In this document: positions 48,006 through 57,215 of the stretch, piece after piece | Layout: each line of letters opens with the position of its first letter | Position numbering within the stretch: the first letter of the stretch is position 1 | DNA from: M0103 sp040386155 | GTDB lineage: Bacteria > Bacteroidota > Bacteroidia > Flavobacteriales_D > Crocinitomicaceae | Assembly (NCBI GenBank): GCA_040386155.1 | Contig: JAZKFZ010000004.1 | Coordinates: 186,001-250,000, forward strand | Length of the DNA: 64,000 bases | Reading direction: 5' to 3' | Position numbers and translations under genes: made by a program | The notes under the pieces: generated by a model | Told to the model about the DNA's origin: nothing | Database searches by the model: none | The model's input: only the letters and a program-made list of their open reading frames with translations

Positions 48006-50675
48006 CTAGTGCACCACGTGAATCAAGCCTTGTTTATTAACTTCTTCGCTACTGTGCGTAAATTGAACGTTAATAGAATAAAAGTAAACTCCTTCGGCAA
48101 CCACTTTACCTGACTGATCTTTTCCGTCCCAAGAGCCGCTAATGTCGCTGTATTCATAAACAACATTTCCCCAACGATTGAAAATAGTACAATGGTATTC
48201 ACTTACACCATTTGCGGTAGGAAACCATTTATCATTTCCTGCTGTGGAAGAAAGTGAGATAATATTGGGCACTGTCATTTCGCAAACAATAAATTGAATG
48301 AAAGCAGAATCTGCATACGTATGTGACGGACATTCGTTGTACACTTCCACAAAATACAATCCTGAATCGTTTACTGGCAAGCTTGTTTCAGTTGATCCAT
48401 TATTCCAAATGAATTGAGCTGGAGTAGGTGGGACCACTGCCTGCAGTTGGAATTGCTCGCCAAAACATAAAACTGTGTCATTGATTTGGGTATACAGATA
48501 AGGAGCAAAGTTGAGGGTGATGGTTTCGGTCAAATTACAAAAATCATTTGTTGTAAACGTTAGGGTATAACTTCCTGCAGCTGGCACAGAAATACTAGTT
48601 GTACCATTTGAAGTTCCAATAACTTGCCCTCCATTGAATGTCACACTTGGATTTGTAGCCGACCAACTTCCTCCTTGATACGATGTCGACACAATGTTTG
48701 CTTCCGTCATATCGCAAGAAACCAAAGGTGCTGTTACCTCCGGTAATGGAGCTAGCAACACATTCGCAGTGTCTGTTCCACAAATCGCATCGGTAAAAAT
48801 TAAGGTGTAATTTGTAACGCCAGGCACAGGATTAAGCACCGCAGCCATTGTTGAATTGCTGGGCGTAAAAGTTCCATTGCCATTTAATTCAGACCACGTT
48901 CCACTTCCCGTTGAGGTGATGTCGTTCGCATTGATTTGATATGTATCTGCACATAATGAGGTATCCGCAAATATTGTAGGAAAAGAAATAACTTCTACAA
49001 TTGCGGTGGTATCACTTCCTAAACATCCGTTCAACAGTGGAGTAATTGTGTACGTAACTTCGCCAGGACTTCCAGTTGTTGCTGTCAATACTTGAGAAAT
49101 TACGTTTCCACTCGCATTGGATGCTCCACTCACATTCGTTGCTGTTTGCGACCATGTAAAACTTCCTCCAGCTGGACTAGAAGTCAAGGAAATGGAAGTA
49201 CTCGTTCCAGAACAGATTGAGCTTTCATAAGGATTGGGAAGTGCAATAGGCAAAGGCTTGATAATTACAGAAACAGTGTCCGCCGTACTACAATTGTAAC
49301 GATCGAAAATGTTAGCAATGAAGGTGGAGTCAACGGTGGTAAATACTGTCTGACTTTGAGTTGTGGGGCCATTTGTCCAAATATAGTCATATGGGGATGA
49401 ACCTAAAATTGGTGTTCCAGCTGTAATAATTGAGTTATCGTTTAAACACGTTTGCACATCTGGACCTGGGTTATTAAGAACGGGGCATAAATTTATTTCG
49501 ATGATAGATTTTGAACTTGCACTACTGCATGATAAGTCATTCCATGTTCCAGGATTTGCGCCATTGTAATAAATTTGCACACAATCTTCATCTCCAGATT
49601 GATTTGGTTCTCCTGGTGCCCAATTGGTGAAAGTTACAGGAGATTGATCGTACCACAAGAAATTTCCTTCCGTTTGTTCATCACTTAATCCGATCCAAAT
49701 TACACCAGTATTTTGATTTAAACGCACCAATTCCTCATACAAACATTGATTTTCTGCTAATGATTGCACGGAAACAAGATTTGCTCCAAGCGACTGTGCA
49801 AAAGCTTGAGCAGCACTGCCTGTGTTAGAGGCTGGATTTAAGAAATACATGCTACACCCACTCACACAAACTGGTAATTCGATGCACCCCGCAGCTAGAA
49901 AAGCCGCACGAATTTCTTCAATATCACAGGTGTTTGGTTGAGGGTCAATACATCCAATAGGATTTGTTCCTCCATCGTCGCACGGACATAAATCTACAAG
50001 GTCATTTAATCCATCACCGTCAGAGTCGAGATTCGCACTTGAAGTTCCGTCAGCAACCAGAAGCAATCCATAAGGATTGGTACCTGGTGCAGGAAAGTTG
50101 AGGACTAAAATATCGACATAATTTTGACCAACTAGCCATGGTCCATCCAAGAAAATATTTAATTGTGATCCTGCTGCAAAACCACCCCCAGAAATTCCTT
50201 GAGGAATTCCATTGATAAAGACATCGATGATTGAATTGTCGACATATCCATCTAAATTTAGTACATAATTACCTTCTGTGGTTACACTATTTCCGTTGCA
50301 ATCTGGAGGAAGATTTAAGGGCAATCTAAAATAGCGGTACCCAGAATTGGAATTGTCTGCGCAGTTACTTTCTTGTCCCGTAATCCAGTTTCCATTGTTC
50401 ATGGGCGGAGGAAGAGAAGCAGGATCTACCCATGAGCCTGGTGCGCAGTTATTATTGATAAGTGTTGGAGAATAGACCTCTAACATTGGGTTTCCTGGAA
50501 TTGTAGCCGACCAAGGAGAGCAAAGCCATATTGGGTCGTTTGTACCAGGTGTTCCTTGCCCTGTTGAAAGTGTAGACGGATTTGGAAAGAATTGAGCGTA
50601 GACTCTTGCATTGAATACTGCAGTAAGTAGACAAAGAAGTAGGCTTATTCTGAAAGTGGTAGATCGAAAAACCAT
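48006..50675 (-). CDS. C-type-lectin and Ig-like repeat secreted protein with T9SS type B C-terminus
   Basis: 889 residues. Signal peptide to YAQ (about 28). Residues ~30-215 are a beta-rich domain with several cysteines. A DSDGDGLNDLVDLCP calcium-binding thrombospondin-3-like motif follows. Then a C-type lectin domain (~275-400) carries WIGLSDEQTEGNFLW, the sugar-contact triplet E-P-N in GEPNQSGDEDC, and TWNDLSC. Several Ig-like repeats come next. The C-terminus has IFNRWGNVVYEYSD and EGVYFYSINVQ of the type B domain. The usual FxPNGDGxND opening is replaced by IISLSSTAGNDKWFP, a diverged form. In animal lectins EPN favours mannose-type sugars; transfer to this protein is inference. Confidence 0.88.
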   Translation of the reverse strand: MVFRSTTFRISLLLCLLTAVFNARVYAQFFPNPSTLSTGQGTPGTNDPIWLCSPWSATIPGNPMLEVYSPTLINNNCAPGSWVDPASLPPPMNNGNWITGQESNCADNSNSGYRYFRLPLNLPPDCNGNSVTTEGNYVLNLDGYVDNSIIDVFINGIPQGISGGGFAAGSQLNIFLDGPWLVGQNYVDILVLNFPAPGTNPYGLLLVADGTSSANLDSDGDGLNDLVDLCPCDDGGTNPIGCIDPQPNTCDIEEIRAAFLAAGCIELPVCVSGCSMYFLNPASNTGSAAQAFAQSLGANLVSVQSLAENQCLYEELVRLNQNTGVIWIGLSDEQTEGNFLWYDQSPVTFTNWAPGEPNQSGDEDCVQIYYNGANPGTWNDLSCSSASSKSIIEINLCPVLNNPGPDVQTCLNDNSIITAGTPILGSSPYDYIWTNGPTTQSQTVFTTVDSTFIANIFDRYNCSTADTVSVIIKPLPIALPNPYESSICSGTSTSISLTSSPAGGSFTWSQTATNVSGASNASGNVISQVLTATTGSPGEVTYTITPLLNGCLGSDTTAIVEVISFPTIFADTSLCADTYQINANDITSTGSGTWSELNGNGTFTPSNSTMAAVLNPVPGVTNYTLIFTDAICGTDTANVLLAPLPEVTAPLVSCDMTEANIVSTSYQGGSWSATNPSVTFNGGQVIGTSNGTTSISVPAAGSYTLTFTTNDFCNLTETITLNFAPYLYTQINDTVLCFGEQFQLQAVVPPTPAQFIWNNGSTETSLPVNDSGLYFVEVYNECPSHTYADSAFIQFIVCEMTVPNIISLSSTAGNDKWFPTANGVSEYHCTIFNRWGNVVYEYSDISGSWDGKDQSGKVVAEGVYFYSINVQFTHSSEEVNKQGLIHVVH

Positions 50676-50744
50676 GGTTTAATTTTGATAGTAAATATAG
50701 ACTTTTTTCGCCAATTTACTATGCAAGTCATTCTTTTTTAACTG

Positions 50745-51350
50745 TTAAGATGATTTTTTTCTCCACTCACATTCACAAAGGTAATCCAGGGTTTCTAGAT
50801 GTCTTTTGGCATCAAATAAATTGTTCCCCCATGCATATGTTCCATGTTTACGCATGATAAAAGAGTGATGTTTGATGCTTGCAAGATTATTTTTAAGCGT
50901 TGCAGAAAATGCTTCCATATCTTGCGTATTATCAAAAACTCGAATGTCAACCTTAGCAACATGAGTAGTTTGTCCTGCAAAGCCTTTTTGAACTTCGTAC
51001 CCTTCAAAGTTAACTGTGTTTTGTGTTTCCATTGACAATAGAATTGGATACACGCCATGACTGTGAAAGATAACTTTTGTTTCGGGAAAGAGCTGATAAA
51101 TTGTACAATGGATTAGCGTTTCAGCGCTGGGTTTAATAGTAATGTAATGACCAGTTGACAACCCATTTTCGTCGACGGTTATGAAATCATTTTCAGAAAA
51201 CTGAGATTTATCAACACCTGAGCGGGAAACCCAAATGGTATTTTCTTCATCGCGAAAGGAATAATTGGTAGATGTTGCGGGCGACCAACCTTTGGTGTTG
51301 TACAGTCGAATTGTAGCTGCAATTTCAGTTTTTAATTGAGAAGTTGTCAT
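50745..51350 (-). CDS. mtnB: Methylthioribulose-1-phosphate dehydratase
   Basis: 201 residues of the class II aldolase fold. Zinc ligands H96 and H98 in FHSHGVYP, and a third histidine near RKHGTYAWG. SPATSTNYSFRD is the N-terminal MtnB signature. Acts in the methionine salvage pathway, removing water from 5-methylthioribulose-1-phosphate. A related aldolase could be confused with it, but SATSTNxS plus the HSHG spacing favours MtnB. No other salvage gene (mtnA, mtnC, mtnD) is adjacent. Confidence 0.88.
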   Translation of the reverse strand: MTTSQLKTEIAATIRLYNTKGWSPATSTNYSFRDEENTIWVSRSGVDKSQFSENDFITVDENGLSTGHYITIKPSAETLIHCTIYQLFPETKVIFHSHGVYPILLSMETQNTVNFEGYEVQKGFAGQTTHVAKVDIRVFDNTQDMEAFSATLKNNLASIKHHSFIMRKHGTYAWGNNLFDAKRHLETLDYLCECEWRKKSS

Positions 51351-51424
51351 GCTGTAAAATTAGCAAATTACAAATTGAAAATTACATGTAGGGCTCACTG
51401 AGTTTTTCTATTTTGTAAAAAACA

Positions 51425-51456
51425 AAAACGCACCTTCCTGTAGTAAGATGCGTTTT
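51425..51456 (-). terminator. Terminator at the end of the dcw cluster
   Basis: AAAACGCA (51425-51432) pairs with TGCGTTTT (51449-51456), with CTT/AAG pairing further in. On the minus strand a T run follows. It lies 44 nt past the yqeY stop and is the first clear terminator after murE. Confidence 0.85.
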
Positions 51457-51499
51457 CAACAATAAAAACAAAACTAGACGATTTGTTTTAGGGGAGCTT

Positions 51500-51949
51500 T
51501 TACTTGCTTAATTCTTCTTTAACAATGGTAGAGATGATTTTTCCGTCCGCTTTTCCAGCTAATTTAGCACTCAGCACACCCATTACTTTTCCCATGTCTG
51601 ATGGAGCACTGGCGCCTGTTTGTGCAATTGCAGCTTTCACTTCCGTGCGAATTTCCTCTTCGCTCATTTGTTTTGGTAAATAAGCCTCAATTACTTTTGC
51701 TTGAAAAAGTTCGTCATCAGCTAAATCTTGTCTTCCTTGCGCAATGTACAAATCGTAAGTTTCGATTCGTTGCTTGTACAATTTAAGGCAAATTTTGATT
51801 GCTGCTTCCTCGCTAACTTCTCCGCTTCCGCCAGATGTAGCTTCCAACAAAAGTTTTGATTTAATATCGCGCAAAGCTGCCAGCTTGTCTTTTTCTCTGG
51901 CAAGCATTGCGTTTTTAATGTCGGTATTTATTTGATCTGTGAAACTCAT
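51500..51949 (-). CDS. yqeY: GatB/YqeY domain protein
   Basis: 149 residues from ATG 51949 (MSFTDQINTDIKNAM); nine further in-frame codons upstream are probably untranslated. Helical YqeY domain: AMLAREKDKLAALRDIKSKLL, then the tail-like KVIEAYLPKQMSEEEI and DMGKVMGVLSAKLAGKADGKIIS, matching the tRNA-binding tail of GatB. Standalone YqeY proteins have no settled function. In Bacteroidota the gene commonly follows ftsZ, as here, and it closes the cluster. Confidence 0.92.
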   Translation of the reverse strand: MSFTDQINTDIKNAMLAREKDKLAALRDIKSKLLLEATSGGSGEVSEEAAIKICLKLYKQRIETYDLYIAQGRQDLADDELFQAKVIEAYLPKQMSEEEIRTEVKAAIAQTGASAPSDMGKVMGVLSAKLAGKADGKIISTIVKEELSK

Positions 51950-51970
51950 TTTTTTGATTTTAGGACTGTT

Positions 51971-52022
51971 AGACATTAGGATACTATGACTGTACTCAAA
52001 ATGTCTTAGAATCCTAATGTCT
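51971..52022. repeat. Inverted repeat between ftsZ and yqeY
   Basis: AGACATTAGGAT (51971-51982) and ATCCTAATGTCT (52011-52022) are perfect 12-bp inverse copies with a 28-nt spacer that contains a further AATGTCTTA. There is no T run after it on the minus strand, so it is not a standard terminator. It may be an mRNA processing or stabilising hairpin that separates ftsZ from yqeY levels. Confidence 0.7.
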
Positions 52023-52047
52023 TAAGGTCTTTTTATCTTATATCCAA

Positions 52048-53664
52048 TTAATCTACGTTGTCGTGTAAAAATCCGTTGTTTCTTAGTGTTGTTTTGTCGT
52101 CGCTACCAAATAAACCAAATCCACTAACATTCGATTCATTACTTGGTGTTGAAAAATCTAAATTCAAGTTTTTGCGAACGAAAGCAGGCTCGTTTTCAAA
52201 TTGAGCAATTCCTTCTGATTTTTTAATTACAGAATTGATTTCTTGAATTTTTGAAATGCGCTCTTGTGTTTTCATTTGTTGTTCTTCAGCCGACAAAACT
52301 GCTCTTGGCTTGAAAGATTCTGTGCTTTCAGCCTTTTTTTCATCTTCTAATGTGTACCGTGTAATCGTATCAAAAGAAGGCGCTTCAGTAACTGGAGTAA
52401 CGGTAGTTTCTAAATTGAAATTTAATTCTGTTGATTTAACTTCGAATGTAATCTCTTCCACCTTTTCTTCCACTTTCGCTTCGAAGCTTTCCACTACTGG
52501 AGCTTGAAAAGAAACTTCTTCTACTTTATTCTCAGTAACAACTGGTGATTTAATGAAAGGCTCGTTCATTGGTGTTTCAATCTCAGTGGCTCCTCTAAAT
52601 ACATTTTGGTGCAATGGTGCAGAAAGTGGAGAAACAACTTCTTTATTCGCTGACAAATCTAATGTTGATACACTTTTCTCTGGACTTTTTTCTAAACCAG
52701 TTAATGGATTAGAATTGAATCCTGTTGCGATCAATGTAACACTTAATTTTTCACCCAAAGTTGCATCGTAACCATGTCCCCAAATTACATCAGCTGTAGA
52801 ACCTGCTTCATCTTGAATGTAATCCGTGATTTGCATGATCTCATCCATCATTACTTCTCTATCACCGTAAGTGATATTCAACAATACATATTTTGCGCCT
52901 GCAATGTTGTTATCGTTCAATAATGGCGATAATAATGCTTCTTGTACAGCATCGATGGCTCTATTGTCTCCTTCAGCAGAAGCACTTCCCATAATGGCAG
53001 CACCGCTATTTTTCATCACTGTTCGAACGTCATTGAAATCGACATTGATGGCACCTGTAACAGAAATTACTTCAGCGATTCCTTTTGCAGCAGTTGCCAA
53101 TACATTATCAGCCATTGCAAACGCTTTCGAGAACGTTAAGTTTCCGTAAATTTCTCGTAAACGCTCGTTATTGATAACCAAAATAGTATCAACATGTTCA
53201 CGTAAATTTTCTAAGCCTTCTTCGGCAGCTCTTCTACGTTTTGGTCCTTCAAAGCCAAAAGGAATTGTAACAATACCTACAGTTAAAATGCCTAATTCTT
53301 TTGCCTTTTTCGCGATTATTGGAGCAGCGCCAGTTCCAGTTCCCCCACCTAAACCTGCTGTTACAAACACCATTTTAGTGTTTGAGTTTAATAATCCTTC
53401 AATTTCCTCAATCGTTTCTATTGCAGCGTTCATTCCTACTTCAGGAATTGCACCAGCACCTAAACCTTCGGTTAATGAAGGTCCTAATTGAATTTTGTAA
53501 GGTACTGGAGAAATATCCAATGCCTGGCGGTCAGTGTTGCAAACGATGAAATCCACACCTACGATTCCTTGATCGTACATGTGGTTAACCGCGTTGCTTC
53601 CACCACCACCAACACCAATCACCTTAATGATTGATTTGCTGTCTTTCGGTAAGTCGAATTCCAT
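52048..53664 (-). CDS. ftsZ: Cell division protein FtsZ
   Basis: 538 residues. Tubulin-like GTPase that forms the division ring. The GTP-binding loop is GGGTGTG at 106-112, with GVGGGGSNAVNHM at the N-terminus and the T7 synergy region NVDFNDVRTVM. The GTPase core ends near residue 320. A long linker of about 200 residues follows, rich in Glu, Val, Ser and Thr, longer than in model bacteria but usual for this phylum. The chain ends with a conserved-looking peptide (TLRNNGFLHDNVD). ftsA lies 37 nt upstream. Confidence 0.97.
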   Translation of the reverse strand: MEFDLPKDSKSIIKVIGVGGGGSNAVNHMYDQGIVGVDFIVCNTDRQALDISPVPYKIQLGPSLTEGLGAGAIPEVGMNAAIETIEEIEGLLNSNTKMVFVTAGLGGGTGTGAAPIIAKKAKELGILTVGIVTIPFGFEGPKRRRAAEEGLENLREHVDTILVINNERLREIYGNLTFSKAFAMADNVLATAAKGIAEVISVTGAINVDFNDVRTVMKNSGAAIMGSASAEGDNRAIDAVQEALLSPLLNDNNIAGAKYVLLNITYGDREVMMDEIMQITDYIQDEAGSTADVIWGHGYDATLGEKLSVTLIATGFNSNPLTGLEKSPEKSVSTLDLSANKEVVSPLSAPLHQNVFRGATEIETPMNEPFIKSPVVTENKVEEVSFQAPVVESFEAKVEEKVEEITFEVKSTELNFNLETTVTPVTEAPSFDTITRYTLEDEKKAESTESFKPRAVLSAEEQQMKTQERISKIQEINSVIKKSEGIAQFENEPAFVRKNLNLDFSTPSNESNVSGFGLFGSDDKTTLRNNGFLHDNVD

Positions 53665-53701
53665 AATCTAGTTTTTAGTTGTTTTATTGTTGTTTTTATT
53701 G

Positions 53702-54997
53702 TTAATCTTCATCAGTGAAAAGGTTTAAGCCTTTCTCGAAAATGTTGGTAAAGAAAGATCCTTTCAACTTTTTTGAGTGGTTTACTGGAGGCGTGAGCAC
53801 ATCCGGCACCTTTTTTTCACCTGTCATTTTCTTAATGTCATCTGCACTTGTGAATCCTTTCAAGACTAAGCCAATTCCTGTGGAATACATAGGACTTGTT
53901 AGGCCTTCAAAACGTGGATTGCTCGCTAAATGTTCGTTTGGATATCCAATACGAGAATCAAGACCGGTAACGTATTCGAACAACTGAGGTAAATGCTTTA
54001 ATTGAGCACCACCACCAGTAATTACAACTCCGCTAAGTATTTTTTTCTTAAAGCCAGAATTTACAATTTCCAAATTCACCAATTCGATAATTTCTTCCAT
54101 GCGAGCTTGTATGATGCCTGAAAGATTTTTCAAGGTAATTTCCTTTGGCTCTCTGCCGTGTAAATGTGGAATACATACTACTTCTGTATCTTTGTTTTCT
54201 GACGACAAGGCAGAACCAAATTTCATTTTCAATTGTTCAGCATGTCGACGCATGATACCACAACCTTCTTTTATATCTTCTGTTACTGCATTTCCTCCAA
54301 ATGGAATCACTGCAGTGTGACGAATTATTCCTTCGTAGAAAATAGTTAAATCTGTTGTACCTCCGCCGATATCAACTAAAACAACACCTGCTTCTTTATC
54401 CTCATCACTTAATACTGCTTCTGCTGATGCGATAGGCTCTAAAATGATGTCTTTTACTTGTAAGTCAGCGCGTTCAATACATTTATTGATATTTTTTACT
54501 GCATTCGTGTGACCAGTGATAATGTGGAAATTTGCTTCCAATCGACGGCCCGCCATACCAATAGGGTCTTTGATACCAATTTCTTTGTCAACAATATATT
54601 CCTGAGGAATAACATCGATGATGTCCTCACCCGGATTCATCACCAACTTGTACATATCTTCGATTAATGCATCAACATCAGTCTGAGAAATTTCACCATC
54701 TGGCGCTGTGCGTGTATAAATACCTCTGTGTTGAACACTTTTAATGTGCTGACCAGCAATACCAACATTTACAAGACCGATTTTCAAGTCACCGTCGATA
54801 TTTTCAATTGTTTCTTCAATTGCTGCTCGAATAGACTGAACCGTTTTGTCAATGTTGGTAACAATACCACGCTGAACCCCAAGAGATTCTGCTTTACCCA
54901 TTGATAAAATTTCAATTTTGCCGTGCTCATTTTTGCGCCCTACAAAACATGCGATTTTTGTTGTTCCGATGTCTAATCCAACTACAATTTTCGACAT
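53702..54997 (-). CDS. ftsA: Cell division protein FtsA
   Basis: 431 residues, actin-like ATPase that ties FtsZ to the membrane. Phosphate 1 loop VGLDIGTTKIACFVG at 5-19, phosphate 2 VVLVDIGGGTTDLTI, adenosine motif SGVVITGGGAQLKHL. The SHS2 (1C) domain is present. The C-terminal amphipathic helix is FFTNIFEKGLNLF. ftsQ ends 15 nt upstream. Confidence 0.96.
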   Translation of the reverse strand: MSKIVVGLDIGTTKIACFVGRKNEHGKIEILSMGKAESLGVQRGIVTNIDKTVQSIRAAIEETIENIDGDLKIGLVNVGIAGQHIKSVQHRGIYTRTAPDGEISQTDVDALIEDMYKLVMNPGEDIIDVIPQEYIVDKEIGIKDPIGMAGRRLEANFHIITGHTNAVKNINKCIERADLQVKDIILEPIASAEAVLSDEDKEAGVVLVDIGGGTTDLTIFYEGIIRHTAVIPFGGNAVTEDIKEGCGIMRRHAEQLKMKFGSALSSENKDTEVVCIPHLHGREPKEITLKNLSGIIQARMEEIIELVNLEIVNSGFKKKILSGVVITGGGAQLKHLPQLFEYVTGLDSRIGYPNEHLASNPRFEGLTSPMYSTGIGLVLKGFTSADDIKKMTGEKKVPDVLTPPVNHSKKLKGSFFTNIFEKGLNLFTDED

Positions 54998-55012
54998 AAT
55001 GCTATTCTCCTT

Positions 55013-55840
55013 TTATTGTTGTTTGTTAATCTGCTCCTCGTACCCTTCTTTTTTCTTTCCTACGATCTGATTTTTATACTTGAGATTGATCGTTTCATAC
55101 TTGTTCCACCCTTCGTAAGGGATGGCTTCTTTGTAAAAGACCATTAATTTATTAAATTTCTCATGCACATCCTCATCAGTTTTCGCTGTTCCGAAAATGA
55201 TTTTGTGATCTCCTATCATAGGAATAATCACGAAATCACCATTCTTTTCCAAGTGAATTTGTCCGATGAGTGAACGTAAAAATGGATCATTGCAAACATA
55301 ATTTGAAATTCGGTACAAATCATCTAAATTTCGAATAGTTTTCAATGAGTCATTGTTAATAATTTCCGACACGGATTTACCGAAAATTCGGTCTTTTATT
55401 GCTCCAGTTGCTACCACCACTTTGGCTGTATAAATCTGTGAAGTTTTCATGATTTCACCATCTTGATCGAGGTAAAAACTTTCGCCATACGCATTAAAAA
55501 TTCGTACAATAGGTTTCCTTAAAGTTACTTCCACTGTCCATTTTTTTCCAATGTTTGAGAATACCTTAACATCTTTTACCTCCGACATTTGTCGAACGAA
55601 TTTTTCGATTTTTGCGCTGTTTAGTTTTTCATGGGTCAAGCCATTTCCAATGAATCCATTTCTTTTTAGTCGTAATTTCATTTCTTCTTCGGTCAGGAAA
55701 TTATTTTCATCACTAACATGAATAATAATTTCTGGACTTTCAAGTTCTGTGGAATTTTGTGCTTTTTTTGCAAAAATAATGAGCACAAGTCCTCCAATTG
55801 CAAGTGAACCCAAGACGAAAAGACGGAGCCATTTTTTCAT
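55013..55840 (-). CDS. ftsQ: Cell division protein FtsQ/DivIB
   Basis: 275 residues. Cytoplasmic KK start, one membrane helix at about 6-24, a periplasmic POTRA-like domain (EIIIHVSDENNFLTEEEMKLRLK), then a beta domain with DGEIMKTS and a lysine-rich C-terminus. Identity rests on topology and on position between murC and ftsA, the canonical place; FtsQ sequences diverge fast. Starts with a 4-nt overlap with the murC stop. Confidence 0.88.
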   Translation of the reverse strand: MKKWLRLFVLGSLAIGGLVLIIFAKKAQNSTELESPEIIIHVSDENNFLTEEEMKLRLKRNGFIGNGLTHEKLNSAKIEKFVRQMSEVKDVKVFSNIGKKWTVEVTLRKPIVRIFNAYGESFYLDQDGEIMKTSQIYTAKVVVATGAIKDRIFGKSVSEIINNDSLKTIRNLDDLYRISNYVCNDPFLRSLIGQIHLEKNGDFVIIPMIGDHKIIFGTAKTDEDVHEKFNKLMVFYKEAIPYEGWNKYETINLKYKNQIVGKKKEGYEEQINKQQ

Positions 55841-57210
55841 AATAGCGCGCGTTTTAAGGGTTCCACAATTCGATCAATATCTCCTGCACCTATCGTCAAC
55901 AAAACACCTGATGTTCGATTTTTTAGTACGTCTATGACTTCTGTTGGAGAAAGTATTTTCTTATCTATCAGTGTTACTGCTCCTAAAAGTGCTTCGCTGC
56001 TTACGCCTTCAATGGGTAATTCTCTTGCGGGGTAAATGGGAAGCAAAATTAGTTCGTCTAATTCGCTTAGCTCTTTTGCAAATGCGGTAAAGAAATCGCG
56101 CGTACGAGTGAAAAGATGAGGTTGAAATACACCCGTAATTTTTTGTTCAGGGAACAACAAACGAACGCTTGATACTAAAGCGTGAATTTCTGTTGGATGA
56201 TGGGCATAGTCATCAATATAGGTAAAGCCGTCTTTTCGTATGATGAATTCAAACCGTCGTTTTACACCTTTAAAACTAGATAGTCCACTCCGAATCTGCG
56301 CTTCATTTAAACCTAAAAATTGACAAAGTGCGATACAGGCCAAGGCGTTTTCAGCATTGTGAATGCCCGGTATTCCTAGTTCAATGGAATTCCAATTTTC
56401 GACTGGTGTTTTTGCATCAAAAAGGAATTTACCATTTTCAAAACGTAAATTATTCGCAGTGTAGTCACTTTCGTTATTTCCAACTGCGTAGGTGATTGTT
56501 TTTGCTTTACTTTGGAGAGGAAGTCCATACTTGATAACCAGACAGCCATCTTCAGCTATTTGTTCGACATATTTTTGAAATCCTTCTCTGAAGTATTCTT
56601 CGTTGCCATAAATATCCAGATGATCAGGATCACATGATGTAACAATCGATGCAAAGGGGTGAAGGTGTAAAAATGAGCGATCAAATTCGTCGGCCTCAAT
56701 CACCGTAAATTCACTTTCATCATGAAGGACAAGATTGGATTCAAAATTAGTGGCTATTCCTCCTAAAAATGCATTACAACCAATAGAATTATCTAGCATG
56801 TGCGCCAGCATGGAACTTGTGGTGGTTTTGCCATGTGTACCAGCTACGCCGATTCCTTTTGTGTTTTTTGTTAAAAGTCCAAGCACCTCTGCTCGTTTAA
56901 AGAGGTGTGGAGCATTTTCCTTCAAGAACACCAATTCTTTATGATCTTTCGGGATAGCAGGGGTGTAGACTACTAATGTTTCATCCAAATTATTGAATGG
57001 CGGAGCGATTTCAGTTCCTCTATCTTCAAAATGGACTTTGATGTTTTCTTTGCTAAGCTCATCTGTAATTGACGATGGCGTTTTGTCATAGCCACCAACA
57101 TTCCATCCTTTCGCCTTGAAATAGCGCGCAAGTGCCGACATTCCAATGCCACCAATCCCTACGAAATAGACATTTTTTAGCGATGTTATGGAGAAGTCGT
57201 TCGTGCTCAT
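55837..57210 (-). CDS. murC: UDP-N-acetylmuramate--L-alanine ligase
   Basis: 457 residues. Adds L-Ala to UDP-MurNAc. UDP-binding loop GIGGIGMS at 18-25, ATP loop GTHGKTT at 124-130, the EADEFDRSFL motif and SCDPDHLDIYG. The VDDYAHHPTEI stretch (here IDDYAHHPTEI) of the C-terminal domain is diagnostic of MurC. Overlaps ftsQ by 4 nt; murG lies 5 nt upstream. Confidence 0.97.
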   Translation of the reverse strand: MSTNDFSITSLKNVYFVGIGGIGMSALARYFKAKGWNVGGYDKTPSSITDELSKENIKVHFEDRGTEIAPPFNNLDETLVVYTPAIPKDHKELVFLKENAPHLFKRAEVLGLLTKNTKGIGVAGTHGKTTTSSMLAHMLDNSIGCNAFLGGIATNFESNLVLHDESEFTVIEADEFDRSFLHLHPFASIVTSCDPDHLDIYGNEEYFREGFQKYVEQIAEDGCLVIKYGLPLQSKAKTITYAVGNNESDYTANNLRFENGKFLFDAKTPVENWNSIELGIPGIHNAENALACIALCQFLGLNEAQIRSGLSSFKGVKRRFEFIIRKDGFTYIDDYAHHPTEIHALVSSVRLLFPEQKITGVFQPHLFTRTRDFFTAFAKELSELDELILLPIYPARELPIEGVSSEALLGAVTLIDKKILSPTEVIDVLKNRTSGVLLTIGAGDIDRIVEPLKRALL

Positions 57211-57215
57211 TTTTT

